A stretch of 64,000 bases of DNA from Betaproteobacteria bacterium (GTDB taxonomy: Bacteria; Pseudomonadota; Gammaproteobacteria; Burkholderiales; Rhodocyclaceae). This document shows, in pieces, positions 1-6,572 of the stretch; the first letter of the stretch is position 1; every line of letters starts with the position of its first letter. The stretch spans positions 1-64,000 of the forward strand of contig WRIU01000004.1 in NCBI GenBank assembly GCA_009782565.1, written 5' to 3'. A program made the position numbers and the translations under genes. The notes beneath the pieces are model-generated. The model was not told where the DNA came from, did not search any database, and saw only the letters and a program-made list of their open reading frames with translations.

Positions 1-29
1 CAACTCCATGGTGATCACCTCGTTTCCCC

Positions 30-46
30 TGCCTAAAAATTAGGCA
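30..46. other. Short perfect inverted repeat (hairpin)
   Basis: TGCCTAA and TTAGGCA form 7-bp arms around a 3-base loop. It lies about 105 bases beyond the stop codon of the minus-strand membrane protein gene that follows. It could form a weak terminator for that gene, but no clear T-run follows on the minus strand. The rest of 1-151 shows no other feature. Confidence 0.35.
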
Positions 47-151
47 GAACAGGTTAAACACCCTGGTCAATTTTGGGCCGGTATACCCCTCGCTACATGC
101 TCAGTTTTCGGTCGGCGTGAACACGTATGCTTATACCGTGCTTGGAATTGT

Positions 152-943
152 TCAGTTTTTCGGTATTTCACTTTTCATGAATTTATATAGCCTATAAGAA
201 TAATAGATCACAAAAATTAACAGAAAAAATACAGAAACCAATAATATTCGGATATACCAAAAGACTTCAAATCCTAAATTCTCGTACCATAATACTTCAA
301 ACTGCCCTATAGAAGTAAATGGAATGCGCGCAAGGAGCCAATCCCATTTAGAAGGCGGAATATAAAGAGTTTCTTTATTACCTTTTGAATTGAAATAGTA
401 AAGCCCATCATTCAAATACTCAAACGGTTTATCGTCATATCCTATCTGATGATATAGATAATATCTTGTCGCAAGCAATTTTTCTTTCTCATTTAGTATA
501 CGTAATCGCGTTGGATAGTCATGCTCACCGACTCCGCCACGCATAATACAAGTCTCAGTAAGATACATCCTCTCTTGAAACTCCTTTGGAGTTATTTCAC
601 ATTCAAAATAAGAAACTTTTTTATTAAAAGAATAAATCATACCTACAAAAACAAGAGACAAAACGAATAAAACAAACACTCCTCTTTTCAAAATCTCAAA
701 TACCATTTTACCCCTGCATTTTGCTAAAAATTTGGCAGACTTATAAGCCATGAGTCCATGAAATAGCAAAAACAGCGCCAAGGTAATAAAAGCTAATAAA
801 ACAATTTTATGGGCTTTGCCGCCAGAACCATCCAATAATATAACACCCCCAAACGTCATTAAAAAATACCCTGTATACGCCAGCAGTATGACGCGAAAAA
901 CAAAGGCAAAAAATCGTATCACTTTTTTACTGGTGGCAAGCAT
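152..943 (-). CDS. Hypothetical four-helix membrane protein, possible partner or immunity protein
   Basis: A 263-residue protein of unknown family. Hydrophobic segments lie at about residues 12-36, 45-66, 88-108 and 228-250. The central ~115 residues (about 110-225) are polar, Tyr-rich and probably on one face of the membrane, with three cysteines (in FECE, TCIM and the earlier KCRG). The ATG at 943 has a GGAG Shine-Dalgarno five bases upstream and lies inside the end of the preceding DUF6402-like gene. The two genes overlap by 25 bases, so translation is probably coupled. Base composition is much AT-richer than the housekeeping genes further right, consistent with transfer. The arrangement, a larger soluble protein followed by an overlapping small membrane protein, resembles effector-immunity pairs. 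That role is inference; no family was recognised. Confidence 0.6.
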   Translation of the reverse strand: MLATSKKVIRFFAFVFRVILLAYTGYFLMTFGGVILLDGSGGKAHKIVLLAFITLALFLLFHGLMAYKSAKFLAKCRGKMVFEILKRGVFVLFVLSLVFVGMIYSFNKKVSYFECEITPKEFQERMYLTETCIMRGGVGEHDYPTRLRILNEKEKLLATRYYLYHQIGYDDKPFEYLNDGLYYFNSKGNKETLYIPPSKWDWLLARIPFTSIGQFEVLWYENLGFEVFWYIRILLVSVFFLLIFVIYYSYRLYKFMKSEIPKN

Positions 944-2199
944 AATTTCTCCATTGGAATTTCAATAGGCTTTGGAAGTTCAACCAACACAGGCTTGGAA
1001 AAAATCATAAAATCACCGCCGCTTTTGTTTATTTCTCGCCATACATTGAAATCGTTATTGAAAACAGGCCAATAAACACATTCCTCTTGAAACTTGCTCC
1101 CCCCGCGTCTTGTATCAATAGCATGCTTCACTGCACATGCGGGGGTGTAAAGGATTGAACTGACACTAACTAAACCAGTCTTGTTCCAGTGACCAAGGTA
1201 CTGGAAGCCATTGAATTCATAAATGTCACGTAAATAAACATAAACGTGGGTCATCTGAACATTGGGTTCCAAGCACCATGTTTTAGTATTATTTTTATCG
1301 TCGTAAATAAAATAATCCCTTCCAGAAACAAAAACTCTTCCGACAGCAGCATAAAGAGCAAAACTTCCCAACGACCCAGTAAGGTCAGTAGGTACAGTTT
1401 TGGATTTAAATGTATCACGCGTTGAAATTTTAATATGTTGAAAATGCCAATCTTTATGAAATTGTTGAATATTGATAATATCAGATTCCGTGCTGAAACC
1501 CTTCACAGAAGCTGGCAGTCTAAGGTTTGTATTAGGTACTTCAATACTAAAAAATATATCTTTTACACGTTTTATAATCTTTGGTTTTAACTCATTTAAT
1601 GCAAACTCATTGAAAACACTCTTAGCCAACAACTCTTCATACCTATCATCGACATTACCAAACCTTCGCGCCCATTTCAGAGTAACTGTATCCTCATCCA
1701 TGGGCAGACCGACGTTATTTTTATTGCTATCATTGATAATAAAGGCAGAGCCATCCAACCATTTTTGGGCGAATTTTGCCGAAATAGGCCAACCCTCATT
1801 TTTCATGGCTCCCGGTATATATTCCAGCTTAAAGATAGGGAGATTTTTAACCTCTTCACCTTCTGGACGTTTTTCTTCGTATTTTTCACCCTTTTCTTTA
1901 GCTGCTTTCTTAGCCTCTTCTCTTGCCTGTTTTTCTTGTTTTGCCTGCTCTTCAGCTTTCCGTTCAGCCCTCCACGCAGCCAATTCTTCCTCTTTCTGCT
2001 TCGCCTTTAATTGCTCTCGCGTAAGTTTAGGCTGCGGTGGTTCAGGTTCAGGCTGAGTGTATTGGACGGTTTGACTGGTTATAAGAGGCATAGCGCCTTC
2101 TGAGCTATAGAAATACTTCCACTTCTTACCAAAAATACCCGAAGTTATTTGATAATAAGAGACTTTTTCTGGTTTAAGTGGTCCGCCAAATCCAAACAT
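919..2199 (-). CDS. DUF6402-like protein (possible type VI secretion-associated effector)
   Basis: A 426-residue soluble protein. Residues ~50-115 are a highly charged Lys/Glu/Ala-rich coiled-coil segment. The following ~300 residues contain GAMKNEGWP, a conserved-looking VGRVFVSG and YLRDIYEFNG followed by LGHWNKTG. From memory these match the signature of DUF6402 proteins, which are often found near VgrG/type VI secretion genes; this is recognition, not a search result. No signal peptide or membrane segment is seen. The chosen ATG at 2199 has GGAG eight bases upstream; an alternative GTG lies at 2220. A likely promoter precedes it (2227-2255). It overlaps the downstream membrane-protein gene by 25 bases. 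Low GC suggests horizontal acquisition. No VgrG, PAAR or Hcp gene is visible here, although the window begins just downstream. Confidence 0.55.
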   Translation of the reverse strand: MFGFGGPLKPEKVSYYQITSGIFGKKWKYFYSSEGAMPLITSQTVQYTQPEPEPPQPKLTREQLKAKQKEEELAAWRAERKAEEQAKQEKQAREEAKKAAKEKGEKYEEKRPEGEEVKNLPIFKLEYIPGAMKNEGWPISAKFAQKWLDGSAFIINDSNKNNVGLPMDEDTVTLKWARRFGNVDDRYEELLAKSVFNEFALNELKPKIIKRVKDIFFSIEVPNTNLRLPASVKGFSTESDIINIQQFHKDWHFQHIKISTRDTFKSKTVPTDLTGSLGSFALYAAVGRVFVSGRDYFIYDDKNNTKTWCLEPNVQMTHVYVYLRDIYEFNGFQYLGHWNKTGLVSVSSILYTPACAVKHAIDTRRGGSKFQEECVYWPVFNNDFNVWREINKSGGDFMIFSKPVLVELPKPIEIPMEKLCLPPVKK

Positions 2200-2226
2200 G
2201 TGAAAAACTCCAAATATCACTGTGCA

Positions 2227-2255
2227 CAGATACCATAAAGATTATGGCATGTCAA
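2227..2255 (-). promoter_or_regulatory. Putative promoter of the DUF6402-like gene, with inverted repeat in the spacer
   Basis: Read on the minus strand, a perfect TTGACA at 2255-2250 is followed after 17 bases by TATCTG at 2232-2227. The spacer contains a perfect 6-bp inverted repeat, CCATAA and TTATGG (2233-2247), which could be an operator. A second dyad, TGTGCACA, lies at 2221-2228. The -10 match is weak, so this is a plausible but not firm promoter. Confidence 0.4.
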
Positions 2256-2345
2256 TAACTTAGCTTGCTCCCCTTTACGTTTGTCATTGATTGACCGGAT
2301 GACAAGGAACTCCGATCCGGTTACATCATCCAATCTTGCATCTTT

Positions 2346-2370
2346 GCCTATAGGCAGTGGACTATAGGCT
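2346..2370. promoter_or_regulatory. Possible operator of the XRE regulator: GCCTATAGGC palindrome plus a repeated half
   Basis: A perfect 10-base palindrome GCCTATAGGC (2346-2355) is followed by a second near-copy, CTATAGGCT (2362-2370), about one and a half helical turns further on. Both lie just upstream of the XRE regulator start and between it and the divergent DUF6402-like gene. This is the usual position of an autoregulatory operator controlling both directions. Binding by the neighbouring regulator is inferred. Confidence 0.4.
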
Positions 2371-2381
2371 ACCTACAAGCC

Positions 2382-2660
2382 ATGTTCCCGTCAATGGGGC
2401 GCATGGACAGTACGAACATCAGCCGGATTTTTGGGGAAGTCTTGCGACGGTACAGGTCGGAGCGGGGTATTACCCAAGAGGAACTTGCCTTTCAGGCAGG
2501 CGTTGACCGCACGTTTGTATACCGTCTGGAGCGCGGTGTCCGCCAACCCACTATAACCACCCTGATTGGAATGAGTCGCGCACTTGGCATTTCTGCAACG
2601 GATTTGATGGGCGATACGGAAAAAGAGTACTTGCGCCAAAGTGAGGAAATTGACGGCTAA
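2382..2660 (+). CDS. XRE-family helix-turn-helix transcriptional regulator
   Basis: A 92-residue protein (85 if translation starts at the third in-frame ATG, 2403, which has a GGGG element just upstream). One Cro/C1-type HTH fills most of it: a long first helix from about residue 14 (IFGEVLRRYRSERG), then ITQEELAFQAGVDRTFVYRL as helices 2-3, and a C-terminal ALGISATDLM helix. There is no peptidase or sensor domain, so it is a stand-alone repressor of the kind found in prophages and restriction or toxin islands. It is divergent from the DUF6402-like/membrane gene pair and may regulate them through the palindromes upstream. Only the fold is certain; the target is inferred. Confidence 0.85.
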   Translation: MFPSMGRMDSTNISRIFGEVLRRYRSERGITQEELAFQAGVDRTFVYRLERGVRQPTITTLIGMSRALGISATDLMGDTEKEYLRQSEEIDG

Positions 2661-2712
2661 TCCGTCCCATCTGGCTCTAGCCACCTTTGGTATAGCTAAG
2701 GCAACCGAGGGT

Positions 2713-3098
2713 GCGACACGGGCGGCAACTGCCAAAATGCCCGTCATGGTCGCCGATTCAGGGGGAGAAGACGGGATGTGTATCGGGATAGTGCCCCTCC
2801 ACTAGAACGTAATGGAGGCAGGAAGTTATCATGTTCCCGACTGCGAGGTTGCGGATACCGTCAATAGCGTCGTGTCCGGTTTCCGTTCTGCAAGTTCGCG
2901 GCACTGTTGAGTAGAGAGCGGACATTTCAACTTCGCAGGCCTCAAGCGGACACGACGGCAAAGCGTACTATTGACGGCGCTCGGAAAAACACGCTCCCGG
3001 CACTGCCGGGAATGGGTTAAAAACACATTCCCCGGCAGATGCCAAGCGGCGAGCGTAAGAAAAATGCTGGTAGCAACGTGTGACGGTTTTGTGACACG
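2713..3098. other. Hairpin-rich non-coding region (five consecutive stem-loops)
   Basis: No convincing gene lies between 2661 and 3578 apart from the tRNA remnant. This stretch contains five stems in a row. (1) GCGAC/GTCGC with inner ACGGGC/GCCCGT, 2713-2753. (2) CCTCCA/TGGAGG, 2796-2818. (3) A ~120-base imperfect hairpin with arms 2858-2878 and 2947-2977, where CCGTCAATAG and CGTCGTGTCCG both have reverse complements and the right arm carries a 10-base insertion. (4) CTGCCGGGAATG against CATTCCCCGGCAG, 2991-3056, extended by ACGCTC/GAGCGT. (5) CGTGT/ACACG, 3077-3098. Possible roles are a replication or transfer origin, an integrase-bound end or a structured RNA; none was recognised. Confidence 0.6.
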
Positions 3099-3201
3099 CA
3101 CCCATCGTCCCATGTCGTCCATTGCCGTTTCTGCCGTTCTTTGCGTGGAATCGGATAACGTAAGTTATTGATTTAACAGAAACAGCTTGTTGGAGTCAGC
3201 T

Positions 3202-3246
3202 CTGAAAATCCGCGTGTCCTTGGTTCGATTCCGAGACTGGCCACCA
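3202..3246 (+). tRNA. 3' fragment of tRNA-Phe (probable attachment-site remnant)
   Basis: The sequence from CTGAAAA (a tRNA-Phe anticodon loop with GAA) runs through TCCGC (3' half of the anticodon stem), variable loop GTGTC, T stem-loop CTTGG-TTCGATT-CCGAG and the acceptor 3' strand ACTGGCC, ending ACCA. The 5' half is missing: upstream bases cannot pair with TCCGC and no D arm is present. Integrases that cross over in the anticodon region leave exactly such a 3' half at one end of an island. The intact tRNA-Phe, or the matching other end, should then lie outside the window to the left. It is not a functional tRNA. Confidence 0.75.
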
Positions 3247-3256
3247 TAAAATCAAA

Positions 3257-3317
3257 GGCTTACAGGTATTTAATCCTGTAAGCCTTTTTGTTTTGTGTAA
3301 CTCCTGTGTAACGTGCC
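3257..3317 (+). repeat. Post-tRNA module: terminator hairpin plus TGTGTAAC direct repeats (left copy)
   Basis: Directly after the tRNA-Phe fragment, AGGCTTACAGG pairs with CCTGTAAGCCT, followed by a T-run (rho-independent terminator). Then comes TGTGTAACTCCTGTGTAACG, two TGTGTAAC repeats ten bases apart. Almost the same module, in inverted orientation, is at 4072-4151 next to a tRNA-Thr 3' fragment. Such short spaced repeats beside a tRNA 3' end are typical of arm-type integrase binding sites. That assignment is inference; the repeat pair itself is seen directly. Confidence 0.6.
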
Positions 3318-3578
3318 TGAAAAACCGCCTTGTTCTCATGGTGCGAATATTAGGCGGATAGCTTTCGGCCAGAGCGTTGCCTCTTGGGCAAAATGAGAGA
3401 GCAAGCCCGTCAGGTTAGAATCGAAGGAAGTGAAAAATTGGCGCGACCCGGATGGCGTGCGCTAAATCCGTTGTCAACACCACCCGAAAATGGTTAGTGT
3501 ACAAACTTGAAGACAAACGCATCGTCGGCTGGGTAATCTGCATATTGTCTGGCCGCTTCGTGAACATGGGAGGGACTG

Positions 3579-3884
3579 ATGAAAAATGCAATTATCTTTT
3601 TTGCTGTTTTTTTCATATCACTCAACGTAAAGGCAGAGAAAGACAACAGCATTGAGCTAATAGATATGTTTCATAATTGTGTGAAAAATAGCATGATAGA
3701 ACTAAACAATGCTATTTCTCCCGCGCCTGAGGCTGTTTTTAGTTCGTTATTTACTTGCATGAAACCATTTTATGATTCTCTTGAAGAAGAAGACGATGAT
3801 TCTCCAGAAGAAAGAGATATTAAACGGCGTATGCTAAAACGATGGAATGGTTTGAGCGAAGATTTTATCGGGCAAAAACCATAG
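3579..3884 (+). CDS. Small exported acidic protein, unknown function
   Basis: A 101-residue protein with an obvious signal peptide (MKNAIIFFAVFFISLNVKA, cleavage expected before EKD). The mature part of about 82 residues is acidic, has two cysteines (in HNC and FTC) that could form a disulfide, and includes an EEEDDDS run followed by a basic KRRMLKR stretch. A strong GGGAGGG Shine-Dalgarno lies four bases before the ATG. Composition is AT-rich like the left island. It is the only credible gene between the two inverted tRNA-end modules, so it may be residual island cargo. No family was recognised; a periplasmic inhibitor or immunity protein would fit its size but is speculation. Confidence 0.55.
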   Translation: MKNAIIFFAVFFISLNVKAEKDNSIELIDMFHNCVKNSMIELNNAISPAPEAVFSSLFTCMKPFYDSLEEEDDDSPEERDIKRRMLKRWNGLSEDFIGQKP

Positions 3885-4071
3885 CGCAGTCGCTCGCAGT
3901 CGCTACAGGGCGATAGGCTTTGAATTGATTGCGGGCGGAGTGGTTATCAGACGTAGGAAAGCAATTCTCTTCAATTTTAGAATGTTCTGTAAATGTAAAT
4001 AAATCAACTTGTAATGAAGAGATAAGTCGCATTGTTGTTATATTAAAATATCATATTTTGTGTAGTTTTCT

Positions 4072-4160
4072 TGGCACGATTACACAGGAATTACACAAAA
4101 CAAAAAAGGCTTGCACGGTTAAACACCGCAAGCCTTTGATTTTCTGGTGCCTCGGCAGGA
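4072..4160 (-). repeat. Inverted post-tRNA module with a tRNA-Thr 3' fragment (right copy)
   Basis: On the minus strand this reads TCCTGCCGAGGCACCA (the last 17 bases of the nearby tRNA-Thr with one G deleted; 4160-4145), then AAAATCAAAGGCTTGC, a terminator-like hairpin and T-run, and TGTGTAATTCCTGTGTAATC. It parallels the module at 3240-3317 almost base for base, including the AAAATCAAAGGCTT linker, but in opposite orientation and attached to a different tRNA end. Together they bracket about 0.75 kb. They look like the ends of two related elements whose integrases were deleted. Confidence 0.6.
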
Positions 4161-4219
4161 ATAAAATAGTTGCTGAAAATACGCATGGTTGCGCGATTTG
4201 CGTTTACTAAATTTTTGAA

Positions 4220-4250
4220 ATGCCCCCAATAATGCCCCCGGATGCCCCCA
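4220..4250 (-). repeat. Three GGGGGCA repeats (probable integrase arm sites) beside tRNA-Thr
   Basis: TGCCCCC occurs three times in 31 bases on the plus strand, with spacings of 12 and 11 bases. On the minus strand this is GGGGGCA, located just beyond the tRNA-Thr terminator. Repeats of this kind commonly sit between a tRNA 3' end and a DUF4102-type tyrosine integrase gene in proteobacterial islands. No integrase gene follows. This is therefore probably the scar of an element distinct from the one carrying the TGTGTAAC repeats. Confidence 0.5.
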
Positions 4251-4284
4251 GATTCAATCGGATGTTATTTGGCTGTCATGGACA

Positions 4285-4327
4285 CAAAAAAGCCCAAAAC
4301 TCTTGTTTTTACGTGGAGTTTCGGGCT
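4285..4327 (-). terminator. Rho-independent terminator of tRNA-Thr
   Basis: On the minus strand, AGCCCGAAACTC pairs with GAGTTTTGGGCT (one G-T pair) and is followed by TTTTTTGTG. It lies about 27 bases beyond the tRNA CCA end. Confidence 0.75.
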
Positions 4328-4353
4328 GTATCGGACGGCTTCGGATGGATTTA

Positions 4354-4429
4354 TGGTGCCCTCGGCAGGATTCGAACCCGCGACCTTCGGTTTACAAAAC
4401 CGTTGCTCTACCGACTGAGCTACAAGGGC
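4354..4429 (-). tRNA. tRNA-Thr (anticodon TGT)
   Basis: A 76-base cloverleaf. The acceptor GCCCTTG pairs with CGAGGGC, the D arm is GCTC...GAGC, the anticodon loop TTTGTAA carries TGT at 34-36, and the T arm is GCGGG-TTCGAAT-CCTGC. The encoded discriminator A and CCA are present. The anticodon stem has one A-A mismatch at its base. It decodes ACA threonine codons. It lies alone between pmbA and the mobile-element scars, and its 3' end is partly duplicated at 4145-4160, so it has served as an integration target. Confidence 0.95.
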
Positions 4430-4507
4430 ATGGCGCTACTGTATCAATCTCGATGTGCGCGGCGCGGATTGTATCCGAAGTTGCGCGGCGCGTTCTGCCG
4501 GAAGTGG

Positions 4508-5851
4508 TCACTGTCCGGCAATTTTCATGTTTTCGATCAGGATCGAGCCGCAATGCTTGGCTCCCCTGGCCAGGGCATCGTTGCCGACGGCGACAATGTT
4601 GCGGAACATGTCGCGCAGGTTGCCCGCGATGGTGATTTCCTGTACCGGGTGCTTGATCTTTCCTTTTTCTACCCAGAAACCTACCGCGCCACGCGAGTAA
4701 TCGCCGGTAACGTAATTGATGCCGTGGCCGAGGAGTTCGGTGACGAGCAGTCCCTTGTCCATCTTTCGCAGCAGCGCGCCAAGGTCGTCTTCTCCGGCCT
4801 TGACCCGGAGGTTGTGCGAGCCGCCCGCGTTGCCCGTGGTCTGAAGGCCGAGTTTTCTGGCGGAATACGTGGAGAGGAAATAGCCCTGCAATATGCCGTC
4901 GGCTACGACTTCGCGCTCATGGGTGGCGACCCCGTCGCTGTCGAACCAGGTCGCGCCGAAGGCTTTTTTGAGATGGGGGCGTTCACTGATGTGGATGACG
5001 GGCGAAAACACCTGTTGTCCGAGGGTGTCGAGCAGAAAGCTCGAACGGCGGTAAAGCGCGCCGCCGCTTGCAGCTTGTACGAAATTGCCGACGAGCCCTA
5101 CCGCGAGCGGTGCTTCAAAAATGACCGGAACCTGACGGGTGCGGATTTTCTTTGCGCCGAGACGAGCCAGCGCCCGTTCACCGGCGATACGGCCAACGTC
5201 TTCGACACGAAGGAGTTCGGTGGCGTCACGGCGGGCGTCATGCCAGTATTCCCGCTGCATGGCGTCGCCTTCGCCTGCGATGACCGCGCACGATAGCCCG
5301 TGCCGGGTGCTGGAAAAGCCGCCCATGAAACCGAGGCTGTTGGCGGACACGAAATGCGATTGATGGGTCGAGACGTTCGCGCCTTCGGAGTTGCGAATCG
5401 ACCGGTCGACCGCGAAAGCGGCTTCTTCGCACCGCCGCGCCAGTTCGATGGCGTCGTCAACTTCGATATTCCAAGGATGGTACAGGTCGAGGTCGGGGCA
5501 CTCTCGCGCCATTGAGGCCTTGTCGGCAAGACCGGCGCAGGGATCGGGGGCGGTAAAACGAGCGATCGAAAGCGCCGCGTCGACCGCAGACCTGAGCGCG
5601 GCGCGGGAAAAATCGGACGTGCTTGCCTGCCCGCGCTGCTGCCCGATGTACACCGTAATCTCGACCCCCTTGTCGCGGTTGTACTCGATGGTGTCGACAG
5701 CACCCATGCGAACGGAAACCGACTGGCCGAAGCCTTCCGAAATATCCATCTCGCACGCTGAAGCGCCGCATTTGCGGGCGGTCTTGAGGACGTCCTCGGC
5801 GATCTCTTGCAGTCGGGATTGGGTGTGGGAAAAACCGGGCTTGGAAGTCAT
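4508..5851 (-). CDS. pmbA: Metalloprotease-related protein PmbA (TldE)
   Basis: A 447-residue member of the TldD/PmbA family, close to the usual ~450. PmbA is the non-catalytic partner of TldD; the heterodimer degrades unfolded peptides, processes microcin B17 and supports CcdA turnover in E. coli. Landmarks are the N-terminal MGAVDTIEYNRDKGVEITVY strand region, YHPW near residue 128, the RSSFLLDTLGQQVF segment and the C-terminal VTGDYSRGAVGFWVEKGK, all typical. The TldD HExxxH zinc motif is absent, as expected. It is divergent from darP across a 64-base gap, an arrangement common in Betaproteobacteria. No tldD is present in the window. Confidence 0.95.
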   Translation of the reverse strand: MTSKPGFSHTQSRLQEIAEDVLKTARKCGASACEMDISEGFGQSVSVRMGAVDTIEYNRDKGVEITVYIGQQRGQASTSDFSRAALRSAVDAALSIARFTAPDPCAGLADKASMARECPDLDLYHPWNIEVDDAIELARRCEEAAFAVDRSIRNSEGANVSTHQSHFVSANSLGFMGGFSSTRHGLSCAVIAGEGDAMQREYWHDARRDATELLRVEDVGRIAGERALARLGAKKIRTRQVPVIFEAPLAVGLVGNFVQAASGGALYRRSSFLLDTLGQQVFSPVIHISERPHLKKAFGATWFDSDGVATHEREVVADGILQGYFLSTYSARKLGLQTTGNAGGSHNLRVKAGEDDLGALLRKMDKGLLVTELLGHGINYVTGDYSRGAVGFWVEKGKIKHPVQEITIAGNLRDMFRNIVAVGNDALARGAKHCGSILIENMKIAGQ

Positions 5852-5915
5852 GGGCGAACGGCGGCAGATAAAGTTATGATTCTACCCTGTTCATGACCGT
5901 TGCTCGCCAATCATA

Positions 5916-6497
5916 ATGGTTTTTCATCCCAACCCAGACGACCTTCTTCATCCATTGCAAGACGATGCCGCCGAGCCGCCGAGCAAGAGCCACCGTAAAC
6001 GGGAGATGCACAATCTCCAGGACTTGGGCGCTCAACTGCTTGCTTTGACGCCCGGCCAGTTGGAAAAAATTCCCGTGCCGGAGGAATTGCTGGCTGCCAT
6101 TGCCGAGGCGCGGCGCCTGCCCCGTAAGACCGAAGCCCTGCGTCGGCAGATGCAGTACATCGGCAAGCTCATGCGCCGCGTCGACCCGGAACCGATCCGT
6201 GCCCGACTCGCCGCGCTGCGTGATCGGTCGGCGGGCGAGATAGCGCGCCAGCATCGGCTGGAGCGGTTGCGCGATGAGTTGCTCGCAGATGAACGGGCAG
6301 TCGAAAACATCGTCCGCGAATGGCCGGGAGCCGATATTCAACGGTTGCGTACCCTGCGGCGCAATGCTCTGAAAGAACGCGAACAGCAGCGGCCTCCGCG
6401 CGCGTACCGCGAGATTTTCAAGGTTTTGCGCGAACTCGATTCGCAGGAGAAAAATGGCGCGTCACTCGCTCCGAAACCTGAAAACGGCGAGATTTGA
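5916..6497 (+). CDS. darP: Dual-action ribosome maturation protein DarP (YjgA, DUF615)
   Basis: A 193-residue basic, helix-rich protein of the DUF615 family (E. coli YjgA is 183 residues). The family associates with late 50S subunit precursors and promotes peptidyl-transferase centre maturation. Seen here are an acidic N-terminus, then KSHRKREMHNLQDLGAQLL, which is the family hallmark, LRRQMQYIGKLMR, and a C-terminal QRLRTLRRNALKEREQQRPP segment ending in LRELDSQE. The start ATG at 5916 is 64 bases from the divergent pmbA start. It is followed after 75 bases by aroG, so cotranscription is possible. Confidence 0.93.
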   Translation: MVFHPNPDDLLHPLQDDAAEPPSKSHRKREMHNLQDLGAQLLALTPGQLEKIPVPEELLAAIAEARRLPRKTEALRRQMQYIGKLMRRVDPEPIRARLAALRDRSAGEIARQHRLERLRDELLADERAVENIVREWPGADIQRLRTLRRNALKEREQQRPPRAYREIFKVLRELDSQEKNGASLAPKPENGEI

Positions 6498-6572
6498 TCC
6501 CGTTTCAATCACGAAAATCGGATACCCTTTCTTTTTTCTTCGGCTGTTCGTTTTTTCAGCCCCAAGTTCAAC

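Noticed and set aside
1472-2056. Long plus-strand reading frame (~194 codons) opposite the DUF6402-like gene
   Set aside because: It is Ser/Phe-rich, has no ribosome site and is the complement of the Lys/Glu-rich coiled coil. It is a shadow frame.
2829-3171. Short reading frames on both strands in the hairpin-rich region
   Set aside because: Cys/Arg-rich, mutually overlapping, no ribosome sites. They follow from the inverted repeats rather than from coding.
3452-3655. 67-codon plus-strand frame overlapping the small exported-protein gene
   Set aside because: It overlaps the much better supported gene at 3579 and lacks a ribosome site. It may include decayed coding DNA, but no family is visible.
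3929-4210. 93-codon plus-strand frame
   Set aside because: It runs through the tRNA-end module and its terminator hairpin, and the protein has no recognisable features.
4220-4250. TGCCCCC repeats as a possible CRISPR fragment
   Set aside because: The repeat unit is seven bases with 4-5 base gaps, far too short. It fits integrase arm sites better.
4220-5296. 358-codon plus-strand frame running through tRNA-Thr and opposite pmbA
   Set aside because: It reads through an intact tRNA and is antisense to a conserved gene.
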